In this document: in pieces, positions 30,430 through 39,509 of the stretch
Numbering within the stretch: position 1 is the stretch's first letter
Layout of the letters: each line of letters opens with the position of its first letter
Assembly (NCBI GenBank): GCA_944327085.1
Contig: CALVGG010000004.1
Span: forward strand, 1 to 64,000
Length of the DNA: 64,000 nt
Direction of reading: 5' to 3'
DNA from: an uncultured Elusimicrobiales bacterium
GTDB lineage: Bacteria > Elusimicrobiota > Elusimicrobia > Elusimicrobiales > Elusimicrobiaceae
The notes under the pieces: generated by a model
Database searches by the model: none
What the model saw: only the letters and a program-made list of their open reading frames with translations
What the model was told of the DNA's origin: nothing
Program-made: the position numbers and the translations under genes

Positions 30430-33400
30430 TTAATCCTCTTGCGGAGGGACTTCCGGCAAAATGACGTCTTTGCTCTTATCCTGCGGTATGGGGATACCAA
30501 AGAGCTTTAAGTTAAGCCAATCGCCAAATTCGTCCAATAATATATAGGTTACAGGCGTCATCAGCAGTGTTACCAGCAAGGACAAAGCCTGCCCGCCCAC
30601 AATCACGATGGCCAAGCTGCGGCGTTCTTCCGCCCCGGCCCCGTTGGAAATAATCATCGGGGCCACACCCATAATCAGGGTCAGCGTGGTCATTAAAATA
30701 GGGCGTAAGCGCACGCGGTTTGCCTGCAGGATGGCTTCCGTACGGCCATAACCGCGGGCACGCAGCTGGTTGGTATAATCCGTCTGCAAAATGGCGTTTT
30801 TGCTTACCACACCAATTAACATGAATATACCCAGCAAGCTGTATACGTTCATGGTTTGCCCCGTTAACAGCAGGGAAAGCACGGCAAACGGAATGGTAAG
30901 CGGCAAGGACACGATGATAGCCACCGGGTGGGTATAACTTTCAAACTGGGCGGCCAAAATCATGTATTTAAACAGGAAGGCCAAAATGAATGCCATAATA
31001 AAGGACATAAACATTTTGCCCATTTCCTGCGAGGCACCCGTTACCCCGCCACTGTATTCCACGCCGGCATGCAAGTCTTGAAAGGCTTGTTCCATAATGG
31101 CCAGGGCGCTGCGCTGGTCAATACCGTTCAAGTTGGTTTGCACGGTTACCTGGCGCTGGCGATTGAAACGGTCAATTTGGCTGGGGCCGGTGCCTTCTTC
31201 AATAGAGGCTACAGAATCCAAACGGACTATACCGTTTTCCTCATTATCAGCCGGAATCATCAACGCGGCAATGGCGGCTTTATTATCGCGGTATTCTTCC
31301 GCCACGCGCACGCGCACTTCATACAGGTCGTCCCCTTCCTTATATTTGGTGATGTCATCTTCACCGCCCACCATGGTGCGCAAGGCGGAGGCAATGTCGG
31401 ACACTTTTACCCCCATGCTGTAGGCTTTATCGCGGTTGATGACCACGCGGTATTCCGGTTTGGATAAGTCTAAAGACAAGTCCAAATCAATAAAGCGCGG
31501 GTCTTTGGAGAGTTGGGCAATCATTGTATTGCCGTATTCGGCCAGTTGGTTCAAATCCGGGCCGGACAATACATACTGCAATTCATAAGAACCGGCGGAA
31601 GGCCCGTCACTCACAATATAAGAGGTGGTTTGTAAGCCCTTATATTTCTTCATCATTTGGCGGGTTACTTCCAAATAATCATTGGTGGTTAAGCCTTCGC
31701 GTTTTTCGCGGTCTTCCAATTCATAACGCACAAACCCTTTGTTGGAAGGGTTCGAATCTGCAAAGCTGTTGCTGCCCACACCGGCCACTACCAAGGTGTC
31801 TTTTACATGCGGCAGGCGCAAGACGTCTTTTTCAATTTGCTGCAAAATATCCAGCGTATCATTATAGCTGGTGCCCACCGGGGCTTCTACCGTAATTTGC
31901 ACCTTGCCGCTGTCATCCACCGGGATGAATTCCCCGCCCACTTTGGCTAACATCGGGAACAGCATGAGCACACAAAATACAGCTACAGCCACCATAATTT
32001 TGCGGTGGTGGATGGACCAATCCAACAGCGGGATATACCAGTCCACCAGTTTTTTGTTTACCGAGTCCACCAGTTTATCCAGCTTGGTTTTGGCTTGCCC
32101 CTGCTTTAACATTTTGGCGCACAACATAGGGGTTAAAGTCAACGCCACCACACCGGACAAAGCAATAGCAAATACCACCGTCATGCCGTAACTGTTCACC
32201 ACGCGGCCAATCATACCGCTCATATACGCCAGCGGCAGGAAAATAACCAAAATGGACAGCGTGGTTGCCACTACGGTAGAGGTAATCTCGCGTGAGCCGT
32301 CCTCCGCCGCCTGCACAGGGGTTTTGCCGTATTTTTCCATATGGCGGAAGATGTTTTCCAACATTACAATAGCGTCGTCAATCACGATACCTACCGCCAC
32401 GGTAAGGCCCAATAGCGTCATGGTATCAATGGTAAACCCGCTCATTTTCATAAAAATGAACGAACCGATAATGGAAATAGGCATGGCCAAAAAGGATATA
32501 AAGGTGGAGCGCAAAGACCCCATAAAGATAAGCACCATGACCCCGGCTAAAAAACCGCCCAAAACCAAGTGTTCCAACACCGTATGCACGGAAGCCTTAA
32601 TGTTGCCGGACTGGTCCATCATTAAAGAAATCGTGATGTCTTTGGGCAAGGTGGGTTTAATCAGCTCCAGCTTATCCTTTACACCCTGCACCACGGCCAA
32701 TGTGTTAGTGCCGGACTGTTTGGTTACTTCCAGCGTTACGGAGCGGCGTTTGTTTAACCAGGAGGATTCGCGTTCATATTCGCCGGAGTCCTCGGCATAG
32801 CCAATATCGGAAATTTTAATGGAAGCCCCTTTGCGTTTGGCAATAAACACGTCATTAAATGCCTGCACCGTGGGAATACGGCCCAAAATACGCAAGGTAT
32901 ACTCCTGGTGTTCCTGTTCCACGCGCCCGCCCGGGATTTCCACGTTCTGCTCAGACAAAGCCTGGGCGACATCACTGATAGGCAGGTTTAAAGCAAACAA
33001 TTTAAACGGGTTGACGATAACGTGGATTTCACGTTCGCGGCCGCCTACGATGTTTACGGAACCCACGCCACGGATGTTTTCAATATTTTCTTTTACTTTA
33101 TCTTTGGCAAGCTCAGTTAAGTCTACAATGTCGCGGTCACCGGACACCACCACGTTTAACACGGCAATGGCGTCCATATCCAGTTTTTGCACAATAGGCG
33201 CATCGGTACCGTCCGGCAGGTCGTTCTTAATCAGTTCTACTTTATCGCGCACTTCCTGGGCGGCCACATCGCGGTCTTTGTCCATATCAAATTTAATACT
33301 GACCAAAGACGCCCCTTCCATACTTTGGGATTTAATTTCATCTATCCCTTCCACCTGGTTGACGGATTCTTCTATTACCTTTGTGATAGAAGTTTCCACT

Positions 33401-33627
33401 TCTTCCGGGCTGGCGCCCGCCAGAGAAGTTTGCACCAAAACGTATGGAATATCAATATTGGGGAACATGCCTACCCCCATGCCGGAGTAAGACATAAGCC
33501 CCAATACCACCACGGCCACACTTAACATAATAGTGGCAACCGGGCGGTGAATAAAAATAGAAGTTAGCCCGTGTTTCTTTTCCCGGCGGGCCGGCTGCTG
33601 TGCTGCAGTTTGTTTTTCTTCTTGCAT
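30430..33627 (-). CDS. RND efflux transporter, AcrB/MexB-like (HAE1)
   Basis: 1065-residue inner-membrane proton antiporter of a tripartite drug efflux pump. Twelve membrane helices with two large periplasmic loops are evident; TM4 has the proton-relay Asp pair (VGIVIDDAIVMLENI), and the C-terminal GXPLTIPF-type and LLGIFMLIGVVSKNAIL segments are typical. N-terminal GMFPNIDIPYVLVQTSLAGASPEEV is canonical. Last gene of tetR-tolC-MFP-RND. Substrates cannot be told from sequence; the short SYIVSDGPSAGSYELQY region belongs to the docking/pore domain. Confidence 0.95.
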   Translation of the reverse strand: MQEEKQTAAQQPARREKKHGLTSIFIHRPVATIMLSVAVVVLGLMSYSGMGVGMFPNIDIPYVLVQTSLAGASPEEVETSITKVIEESVNQVEGIDEIKSQSMEGASLVSIKFDMDKDRDVAAQEVRDKVELIKNDLPDGTDAPIVQKLDMDAIAVLNVVVSGDRDIVDLTELAKDKVKENIENIRGVGSVNIVGGREREIHVIVNPFKLFALNLPISDVAQALSEQNVEIPGGRVEQEHQEYTLRILGRIPTVQAFNDVFIAKRKGASIKISDIGYAEDSGEYERESSWLNKRRSVTLEVTKQSGTNTLAVVQGVKDKLELIKPTLPKDITISLMMDQSGNIKASVHTVLEHLVLGGFLAGVMVLIFMGSLRSTFISFLAMPISIIGSFIFMKMSGFTIDTMTLLGLTVAVGIVIDDAIVMLENIFRHMEKYGKTPVQAAEDGSREITSTVVATTLSILVIFLPLAYMSGMIGRVVNSYGMTVVFAIALSGVVALTLTPMLCAKMLKQGQAKTKLDKLVDSVNKKLVDWYIPLLDWSIHHRKIMVAVAVFCVLMLFPMLAKVGGEFIPVDDSGKVQITVEAPVGTSYNDTLDILQQIEKDVLRLPHVKDTLVVAGVGSNSFADSNPSNKGFVRYELEDREKREGLTTNDYLEVTRQMMKKYKGLQTTSYIVSDGPSAGSYELQYVLSGPDLNQLAEYGNTMIAQLSKDPRFIDLDLSLDLSKPEYRVVINRDKAYSMGVKVSDIASALRTMVGGEDDITKYKEGDDLYEVRVRVAEEYRDNKAAIAALMIPADNEENGIVRLDSVASIEEGTGPSQIDRFNRQRQVTVQTNLNGIDQRSALAIMEQAFQDLHAGVEYSGGVTGASQEMGKMFMSFIMAFILAFLFKYMILAAQFESYTHPVAIIVSLPLTIPFAVLSLLLTGQTMNVYSLLGIFMLIGVVSKNAILQTDYTNQLRARGYGRTEAILQANRVRLRPILMTTLTLIMGVAPMIISNGAGAEERRSLAIVIVGGQALSLLVTLLMTPVTYILLDEFGDWLNLKLFGIPIPQDKSKDVILPEVPPQED

Positions 33628-33638
33628 AATACCCCGCT

Positions 33639-34541
33639 TTATTTGCCTAAATCAATTTTGCTGCCATCCTGCAGGCCATAGGCAAATTCCAAAATCACGT
33701 CCCCTTCTTTTAAACCGTCGGCAATTTCCAAATAATCGGTATTTTCAAACCCTACGGTAACCGGTTTTTTCTGTGCGGTTTTTCCGTCTGCAGAGGGGAC
33801 AAATACAAAGGTTTCACCTTCCTGGCGATATAAGCTCTTTTTGGCAATAGACACGGCGTCTTTCTTTTCAGACAAAGTAATATCCACCTTGGCAAACATG
33901 CCGGATTTTAACAAACCTTTGGGGTTATCGGCCCAAAATTCCACCGCCACGGCGCGGCTGTTTGCGTCCACCACCGGGCTGATAATTTGCAGACGGGCAT
34001 TGAATTCTTTGCCAGGCAAAGCGTCAATGCGCAAAGTAGCCGGCTGGCCTTTGTAAATCTCCCCGATATAGCGCTCCGGTATGTCCACCGCCACGCGCAC
34101 GCGTTCCTGGTTGACAACCAGGGCCACCGGGGTGGAAATGGTTACGTTGGCGCCCGGGTCCAAATACACACGGCCGATTACACCCGTTAAGGTAGAAGGC
34201 ACCACCACCGGTTCATACACCGCGCCCACTTCGTCGCGTTCAATTAAAGAAACGGTTTGATTCTTTTTTACTGCATCGCCTTCACGCAGCAGGTTTTTAA
34301 GCAATTTGCCTTCCACACGGGGGTAAAGGGTGGCTTCTTCCCACGCTTTGATACTGCCGGACATTAAAAGCTGGTGTTTCAAATCCCGTTTTTGCACCGT
34401 TTCCGGTCGCACGGCAAATACATCCAAGGCTACCCCGTCCAACGGGGAACCGGCTTTAGGTTTCAAAAATACATAAGCCGCCATCAGCACCATCAGCACC
34501 ACGATGGCTATTTTAATGTTTCTACTTGTTTTCTTTTTCAT
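33639..34541 (-). CDS. Periplasmic adaptor (MFP) of the RND pump
   Basis: About 300 residues: N-terminal membrane anchor (IKIAIVVLMVLMAAYVFL), lipoyl/barrel-sandwich half-motifs (LYPRVEGKLLKNLLREGDAVKKNQ and VVPSTLTGVIGRVYLDPGANV), then beta-barrel and membrane-proximal domains. The alpha-hairpin is very short or absent, since the two lipoyl halves are close, so contact with TolC may be minimal. ATG 34541 is chosen: GAGG lies upstream, and it overlaps the tolC-like stop by 20 nt. Links the RND pump to the outer-membrane channel. Confidence 0.9.
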   Translation of the reverse strand: MKKKTSRNIKIAIVVLMVLMAAYVFLKPKAGSPLDGVALDVFAVRPETVQKRDLKHQLLMSGSIKAWEEATLYPRVEGKLLKNLLREGDAVKKNQTVSLIERDEVGAVYEPVVVPSTLTGVIGRVYLDPGANVTISTPVALVVNQERVRVAVDIPERYIGEIYKGQPATLRIDALPGKEFNARLQIISPVVDANSRAVAVEFWADNPKGLLKSGMFAKVDITLSEKKDAVSIAKKSLYRQEGETFVFVPSADGKTAQKKPVTVGFENTDYLEIADGLKEGDVILEFAYGLQDGSKIDLGK

Positions 34542-35904
34542 ACAGTTCAACCTCTACCCCTACGGCAAATTTTAAATCAGAAAGCGCAATGGCGCCGTCA
34601 TACACGGCCTGCACGTATTGCAGGTCGGAGTCGTTCACGTTGGCAATAGCGTCGTTCAGCTCCAACTGGCTGGTTAAGCCCGCGCGGTAGCGCTGCATTT
34701 GGGCTTCCAGGTTTTCGCGCGCCTGTTCCACCACGCCTTTGGTGGCTTCAATGCGGTTGCGGGCCTCGTCCAAATTAAGCCACGCTTCTTTTACCTGAAT
34801 GCGCACATTTTTTAACTTATTTTGATACGCGGCCACGGCCTGCTCGTAAGCCAGTTCTTTTTGTGCCACTTGAGAGCTTACCTTAAAACCTTCAAATAAC
34901 GGAATGCTTAACGTAAGCCCGGCAGTGGAAGACCAATAGCGTTCCTGTTTGTCATTGGGAAAGCCCTGATCCGTCAAGCCGTTAAACGTATAATCGGCAC
35001 TTAAAGCCAGCACCGGCATATGGCCGGACTGGGCAATTTTAACATTATAATGTGCCGCGTCCACCGCCAATTTGGAAAGGATTAATTCCGGGCGGTATTC
35101 CATGGCTTTTTGGTACAAAACGTCTAAAGAGGGCACCTGCGGGAGCGTTAAATCCTTACGCGTCCAGGTAAGGTAGATTTTGTCTTCCGGGTCCCGGTTT
35201 AAAATTTGGCGCAGATACAGGTTGCCCAGCTCAAAATTCTTTTTAGCTTGAATGACGGTAGGTTCAATATTTTCCACCTTTACCTTTTGGGTCAATACGT
35301 CCAAGCTGCTGGCTAAACCCTGCTTGTATTTGGCGCGGGTTTCGTCCAGGTGCTGCTGGGCAATTTTTAAGTACTCTTCCTGCACGCGGATATAGGCGGA
35401 AGCGTAAATAATATCGTAACAGAACTTAACCACCTGCTGGGTAACCAAATCGCGCACGTGCTTTAAATTATATACCCCTTCCTGTGTGCCCACTTTGGCC
35501 AGGTTTACATTATTGCGCACTTGCCCGCCGCTCCATAATACCTGGCTTAAATTTAAACCGGCTCCGTAGGTATTATTTTTACCTACTTCCACCATATCCC
35601 CGCCGCCAAGGGCAAACCGGGGCTTTTTAATAGCGCGGGAGTAAGACGCATCCAGCGATAACTTCGGATAATAACCGGAGCGTGCTTCCGACAGCTGTTC
35701 CTCATAAATGGCCTTTAACTTTTCGGCATCAATTACTTGGTAACTGTCCGAAAGGGCCATTTTAATAGCGTCGGAAATAGTAATTTTCTCCCCACCCACA
35801 TCCTGCTCGGCAAATAAATTAGATGCCGGAGTGGGGGCCATGGCGCCCAAACAGACGGACGCCCCGCATACGGTCATTACCGCAGTGGCAACCCATTTCT
35901 TCAT
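34522..35904 (-). CDS. TolC-family outer membrane efflux protein
   Basis: 460 residues with signal peptide (MKKWVATAVMTVCGASVCLGA). The two OEP repeats are visible as long amphipathic helices with motifs such as LSEARSGYYPKLSLDASYS and VAAYQNKLKNVRIQVKEAWLNLDEARNRIE, and GLTLSIPLFEGF in the second repeat. Forms the outer-membrane exit duct for the pump. Start is 2 nt after the tetR stop. Confidence 0.93.
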   Translation of the reverse strand: MKKWVATAVMTVCGASVCLGAMAPTPASNLFAEQDVGGEKITISDAIKMALSDSYQVIDAEKLKAIYEEQLSEARSGYYPKLSLDASYSRAIKKPRFALGGGDMVEVGKNNTYGAGLNLSQVLWSGGQVRNNVNLAKVGTQEGVYNLKHVRDLVTQQVVKFCYDIIYASAYIRVQEEYLKIAQQHLDETRAKYKQGLASSLDVLTQKVKVENIEPTVIQAKKNFELGNLYLRQILNRDPEDKIYLTWTRKDLTLPQVPSLDVLYQKAMEYRPELILSKLAVDAAHYNVKIAQSGHMPVLALSADYTFNGLTDQGFPNDKQERYWSSTAGLTLSIPLFEGFKVSSQVAQKELAYEQAVAAYQNKLKNVRIQVKEAWLNLDEARNRIEATKGVVEQARENLEAQMQRYRAGLTSQLELNDAIANVNDSDLQYVQAVYDGAIALSDLKFAVGVEVELYEKENK

Positions 35905-35905
35905 A

Positions 35906-36556
35906 TTATTTTCCTTGTTCCTCGTAATATTTGTTAATTCCCAATAAAATGATTTTTATCAAACGCGTAATTTGGCCTTCATCATAATCCGTACCGCGTT
36001 TGCCGTCATACACATATGTGTCTACATAAGAATTCAGCATCACCTCAAAAAACAAAGCGGATACCAAAATCCCGATGTCTCTCGCTGCACCCGGATACAG
36101 CCGCTGGGTTTGCTCCTTTTGGCGTAAATAATCCGCCAGCAGTTTTTCCGCGGTAGGGCGGCGGGTTTCCGCCGGGAATTTTTTATTTAAGGTATAAGCA
36201 ATCATCTGCATGACAAATTTAGAGTTAATAGGTTCTTTTCTAAAAAAATCCAAATGCGCCTTTAACAATAAATTTAACACTTCTTCCAGCCCATGCCCTT
36301 TGGCATAAGCTTCGTCCATTAACACCAAAAACCGCTGTTCATGTTCTTCTACAATGCTTTGGCACAAATCTTCTTTATTTTTAAAATAATAATACAAAAC
36401 CGGCTTGGTTACCTTTACCTTTTCGGCAATTTCACGCATGGAAACCTGATCTATCCCCTTTTCGGCCATTAAAGAAAAAGCGGCCTTTTTTATAATAGAA
36501 CGCATGCGCCGTTCCCGGGTTTGTTTATCCGTTTTGGTATGTTCGTTTGATTTCAT
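35906..36556 (-). CDS. TetR-family transcriptional regulator
   Basis: 216 residues. N-terminal helix-turn-helix (IIKKAAFSLMAEKGIDQVSMREIAEKVKVTKPVLYYYFKNKEDL, spanning about residues 20-63) is a textbook TetR DNA-binding domain; the C-terminal ligand domain resembles AcrR/YsiA-type regulators. First gene of the efflux operon and separated by 1 nt from the tolC-like gene, so it very probably represses its own operon through the palindrome at 36582-36597. Confidence 0.93.
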   Translation of the reverse strand: MKSNEHTKTDKQTRERRMRSIIKKAAFSLMAEKGIDQVSMREIAEKVKVTKPVLYYYFKNKEDLCQSIVEEHEQRFLVLMDEAYAKGHGLEEVLNLLLKAHLDFFRKEPINSKFVMQMIAYTLNKKFPAETRRPTAEKLLADYLRQKEQTQRLYPGAARDIGILVSALFFEVMLNSYVDTYVYDGKRGTDYDEGQITRLIKIILLGINKYYEEQGK

Positions 36557-36581
36557 AATATACTCATCCAGTTTGTTAGCC

Positions 36582-36597
36582 TACCTACCGGTAAGTA
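36582..36597 (-). promoter_or_regulatory. Palindromic operator of the efflux operon
   Basis: TACCTACCGGTAAGTA is a near-perfect inverted repeat (TAC-Y-TACC/GGTA-R-GTA). It begins 1 nt after a minus-strand TATAAT (36599-36604), so a bound TetR dimer would cover the transcription start. Best candidate site for the adjacent TetR protein. Confidence 0.75.
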
Positions 36598-36598
36598 C

Positions 36599-36604
36599 AT
36601 TATA
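36599..36604 (-). promoter_or_regulatory. -10 of the tetR-efflux promoter
   Basis: TATAAT on the minus strand; -35 at about 36622-36627 (ATGGAA) is weak. Start site falls inside the operator. Confidence 0.65.
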
Positions 36605-36663
36605 TCATAAAAACGTACCCCTTCCATGCACTTATGCAACCCCAAACACGTCTTTTTTATTAC

Positions 36664-36696
36664 AAAAAACATCCCGCCCCTATACAGAGGCGGGAT
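36664..36696 (-). terminator. Intrinsic terminator after the membrane protein gene
   Basis: 8-bp stem 36671-36678/36689-36696 (ATCCCGCC), 10-nt loop and GTTTTTTG tail on the minus strand. Confidence 0.82.
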
Positions 36697-36713
36697 AAAA
36701 AGGCTTTTTGGGG

Positions 36714-37274
36714 CTAAAATAACAATACCAGGCCCCAAATAAAAAATATGCCAGCCAATACGGCACTGCCCACTGCCGGCAAGGCGCAAAAGAACACCGC
36801 CCCGCAGGCGCACCAGCCGCCTACATTCCATAAACGGCTGATATTGCGCAGCAAATACCCCAGCTGTAACCCCAATACCAATAACACACAAAGCGGTACA
36901 ATAAAGGATAATACCGGGACAGCCAACGCAATCACACTGGCGGCAATCAGCAAGCCTTTAATAAAGCCGGCCGTGCCAATTAAAATAAATAATTCCGCCG
37001 GGGAAGCCTTATGGCCGGAAAAATCCAAAAACAATGCCGCGCAGGCAGCCATTACCAGCCCCAGCAGTATTTCTGCCGCAAACCAAACAGCTGTTTTAAA
37101 CAGAAAGGCAAACACGCCCAAAGCGGACCCGGCATTAAAAATACATACCGCCGCCAGCGCCGCCAGCAAGTACCCGGCAAAACCGGCCCCATATGCACGC
37201 ACGACAAACAGATGGCGCAAACCTTGCCGGGGGTCTTTCATATATAAATAATAGGCTTGTAGCAAATGTTGCAT
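36714..37274 (-). CDS. Polytopic membrane protein, Yip1-like
   Basis: 186 residues with about five hydrophobic helices. The N-terminal part (YYLYMKDPRQGLRHL) before the first helix and the spacing of the helices resemble Yip1-domain proteins of bacteria, which have no firm function. Starts 7 nt after the sppA stop with GAGG upstream, so cotranscribed with sppA. Confidence 0.7.
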   Translation of the reverse strand: MQHLLQAYYLYMKDPRQGLRHLFVVRAYGAGFAGYLLAALAAVCIFNAGSALGVFAFLFKTAVWFAAEILLGLVMAACAALFLDFSGHKASPAELFILIGTAGFIKGLLIAASVIALAVPVLSFIVPLCVLLVLGLQLGYLLRNISRLWNVGGWCACGAVFFCALPAVGSAVLAGIFFIWGLVLLF

Positions 37275-37281
37275 AATGCCT

Positions 37282-38514
37282 CTAATTCATCCACAAATAA
37301 GATACGCTGGGAGTGGTAATGGTTTCCAGCTGTTTAACCAAAGCGGTGCGGCTGTCCATACTGCTGCCTAAAGAGAAGAAGAACTCTCTTAAACCGTCCC
37401 CGCGCTGGTTGATGATTTTGGGGTTTTTTAAACCGGTCAGTTCACCGGCCAATTGGCGGGCTTCTTCTTCTCCGCCCAGTTTATCAATAAAGCCCAGTTT
37501 GTAAGCGCGTTCCCCGGTGAATACACGCCCGTCGGTATATTCGGTTAAGTCTTCCGGCTTTACGCCCGGGCGCCCCGCTTTTACCGCGGCAAAAAATTGG
37601 CCGTATGTTTCGCTTACCATATCCTGCAGCAAGGCTTTTTCCGCATCATCCATCGGGCGGTAATAGGCGCCCATGTCTTTATATTTGCCCGAGGTAATGG
37701 GCGTAATTTTAATACCCAGTTTATCAAACAAACCTTCTAAATTGCTGGTTTGCATAATAACCCCTACCGAGCCGGTAATCGTGCCCGGTTCCGCCACAAT
37801 TTTATCGGCCGCCATGGCTACATAAAAACCGCCGCTGGCCGCCACGTCACGAAACAGCGCCACAATCTTTTTGCCCTGCTGTTTGGCTTTTTGCAGTTCA
37901 CCGTAAATGTTTTGTACGGAAGCTACCGTTCCGCCGGGGGAATTAATATCCAGCACAATGGCTTTTACATTTTTATCCGCCGCAGCCGTGCGTATGCTTT
38001 TGGCAATGGCCGAAGCCCCCTGAGAGCGGGAGAACGGGCCGGAGTCATTACTTTCGGCAATCACCCCGCGGATTTTTATCCACGCAATACCGGGCTGGCT
38101 TTTTTTGTTCATTGCGCCTACCAAAGCGGCGTTTTCACTTTCCGGTTTTATTTCCGGGCAGGATACGCCGGGTTTCAACACAAGCATTACCCCGCAAACG
38201 GAAGAAACCACAAACGCCAGTAACAGAAGCGTGCTCCACACATTGCGCCCGAACGGATGCTTGCTGTGGGCAGAAGCGGCAGGAGCGTCTTGTTTCTCCG
38301 CCGGCTGTTCTGCCGGGGCGGCCTTCGGTTCTGCGGCCGGGTGCGCAACGTCCTGCGGGATAGGCAGGGGCTGCGGTTTTAACGGGGCGGGAAGCCCTAG
38401 CGTGGAAGCGGTTTTTTCGTTTTCGTACAGGCGTTTTTCCCAGGTTTTTTCAAACTTATCCTGTGTGGGGGCAGTGGGAAAAGCGTCTTTCCAGTCTTCG
38501 GTATTCATGGTCAT
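37282..38514 (-). CDS. sppA: Signal peptide peptidase SppA-like serine protease
   Basis: 410 residues: about 85-residue Pro/Ala-rich cytoplasmic N terminus, a single membrane helix (about 90-112, STLLLLAFVVSSVCGVMLVL), then an S49 protease domain. The catalytic Ser is in DVAASGGFYVAMAAD and the general-base Lys in ITSGKYKDMG; INSPGG is the oxyanion-loop motif. Short 36K-type form (one protease domain). It would cut leftover signal peptides, relevant in a genome with many exported proteins. AGAGG precedes ATG 38514. Confidence 0.93.
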   Translation of the reverse strand: MTMNTEDWKDAFPTAPTQDKFEKTWEKRLYENEKTASTLGLPAPLKPQPLPIPQDVAHPAAEPKAAPAEQPAEKQDAPAASAHSKHPFGRNVWSTLLLLAFVVSSVCGVMLVLKPGVSCPEIKPESENAALVGAMNKKSQPGIAWIKIRGVIAESNDSGPFSRSQGASAIAKSIRTAAADKNVKAIVLDINSPGGTVASVQNIYGELQKAKQQGKKIVALFRDVAASGGFYVAMAADKIVAEPGTITGSVGVIMQTSNLEGLFDKLGIKITPITSGKYKDMGAYYRPMDDAEKALLQDMVSETYGQFFAAVKAGRPGVKPEDLTEYTDGRVFTGERAYKLGFIDKLGGEEEARQLAGELTGLKNPKIINQRGDGLREFFFSLGSSMDSRTALVKQLETITTPSVSYLWMN

Positions 38515-38589
38515 AAAAATCCTCTCCGGTAAAATCTTAATTAATTATACAATTTAAATTGCTAGAATATTTTTATCCAATTTATTAAA

Positions 38590-38612
38590 CCCGCGCCATA
38601 CGCGGGGGAGGG
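38590..38612 (+). promoter_or_regulatory. Hairpin abutting the dapA ribosome-binding site
   Basis: CCCGCG (38590-38595) pairs with CGCGGG (38601-38606) directly before the GGAGG Shine-Dalgarno (38606-38611) of dapA. It could tune translation of the DAP operon. No known riboswitch is recognised. Confidence 0.4.
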
Positions 38613-38615
38613 CTT

Positions 38616-39500
38616 ATGTTTACCGGGGTTTACACCGCTTTAATTACGCCGTTTGACGCAAACGGGAATATTGATTACCCCTCCTTAGGGGCTTTGCTGG
38701 AAACACAAATAAAAGCCGGGGTGGACGGGCTGGTTCTTCTGGGCACCACGGCCGAAGCCGCCACCATGACGGCTAAAGAAAAACAAGATTTGTTGGATTT
38801 TGCCGTTAGTAAAATAAACGGCCGCGTAAAAATCATCATTGGCACCGGCACCAACAACACCGTTACCACACTGGAAAACACCCGCATGGCCTTAACCTAT
38901 AAGCCAGACGGCGTGCTGGTGGTTACCCCTTATTATAATAAGCCCAATGCCGCGGGCCTAATTGCCCATTACCAGGCCGTTGCCCAATTGGGCGCGCCCA
39001 TTGTGCTGTATCACATACCGGGCCGCACAGGGCTTAAAGTGCCCGCCGCCACCATGGACAAACTGCTGGAACAGGTGCCGCAAATACGCGGGGTCAAAGA
39101 GTCCGACTATGACATGACCGGCGTAACGGATTTTGCCGTCAAACATACGGGAAAAATAGATTATTTGTGCGGCAATGACGATTTGTTTTTATCCTTCCTT
39201 TCCATTGGTGCCAGCGGCATTATCAGCGCGGCGGCCAACGTGTTTGCCCCGGCTTTTGTGGCCGTATACAAAGCGTTTCAAAAAGGGGACACGCAAAAAG
39301 CGTGGGAACTGTATAAACCGCTTTACCCGCTTATTAAAGCCTGCTATTTTGAAACCAACCCCACTTGCGTAAAGTATATTTTATCCCGCTTAAACGTATG
39401 CGGGGAGACGGTGCGCCTGCCTTTGGGCCCGGTGGCAAAAGAAACCAAAAGCAAGGTGGACGCCCTGCTGGAAAAAGCAGACGCCAATTTATTTATTTAA
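38616..39500 (+). CDS. dapA: 4-hydroxy-tetrahydrodipicolinate synthase
   Basis: 294-residue DapA, condensing pyruvate and aspartate semialdehyde, first step of the DAP/lysine branch. TIM-barrel motifs: GTTAEAATM (substrate), YHIPGRTG with the conserved Tyr, and GVKESDYD with the Schiff-base Lys. Strong GGAGG Shine-Dalgarno. First of four coupled genes dapA-asd-dapB-murC-like. Confidence 0.97.
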   Translation: MFTGVYTALITPFDANGNIDYPSLGALLETQIKAGVDGLVLLGTTAEAATMTAKEKQDLLDFAVSKINGRVKIIIGTGTNNTVTTLENTRMALTYKPDGVLVVTPYYNKPNAAGLIAHYQAVAQLGAPIVLYHIPGRTGLKVPAATMDKLLEQVPQIRGVKESDYDMTGVTDFAVKHTGKIDYLCGNDDLFLSFLSIGASGIISAAANVFAPAFVAVYKAFQKGDTQKAWELYKPLYPLIKACYFETNPTCVKYILSRLNVCGETVRLPLGPVAKETKSKVDALLEKADANLFI

Positions 39501-39509
39501 GAGGACTTT

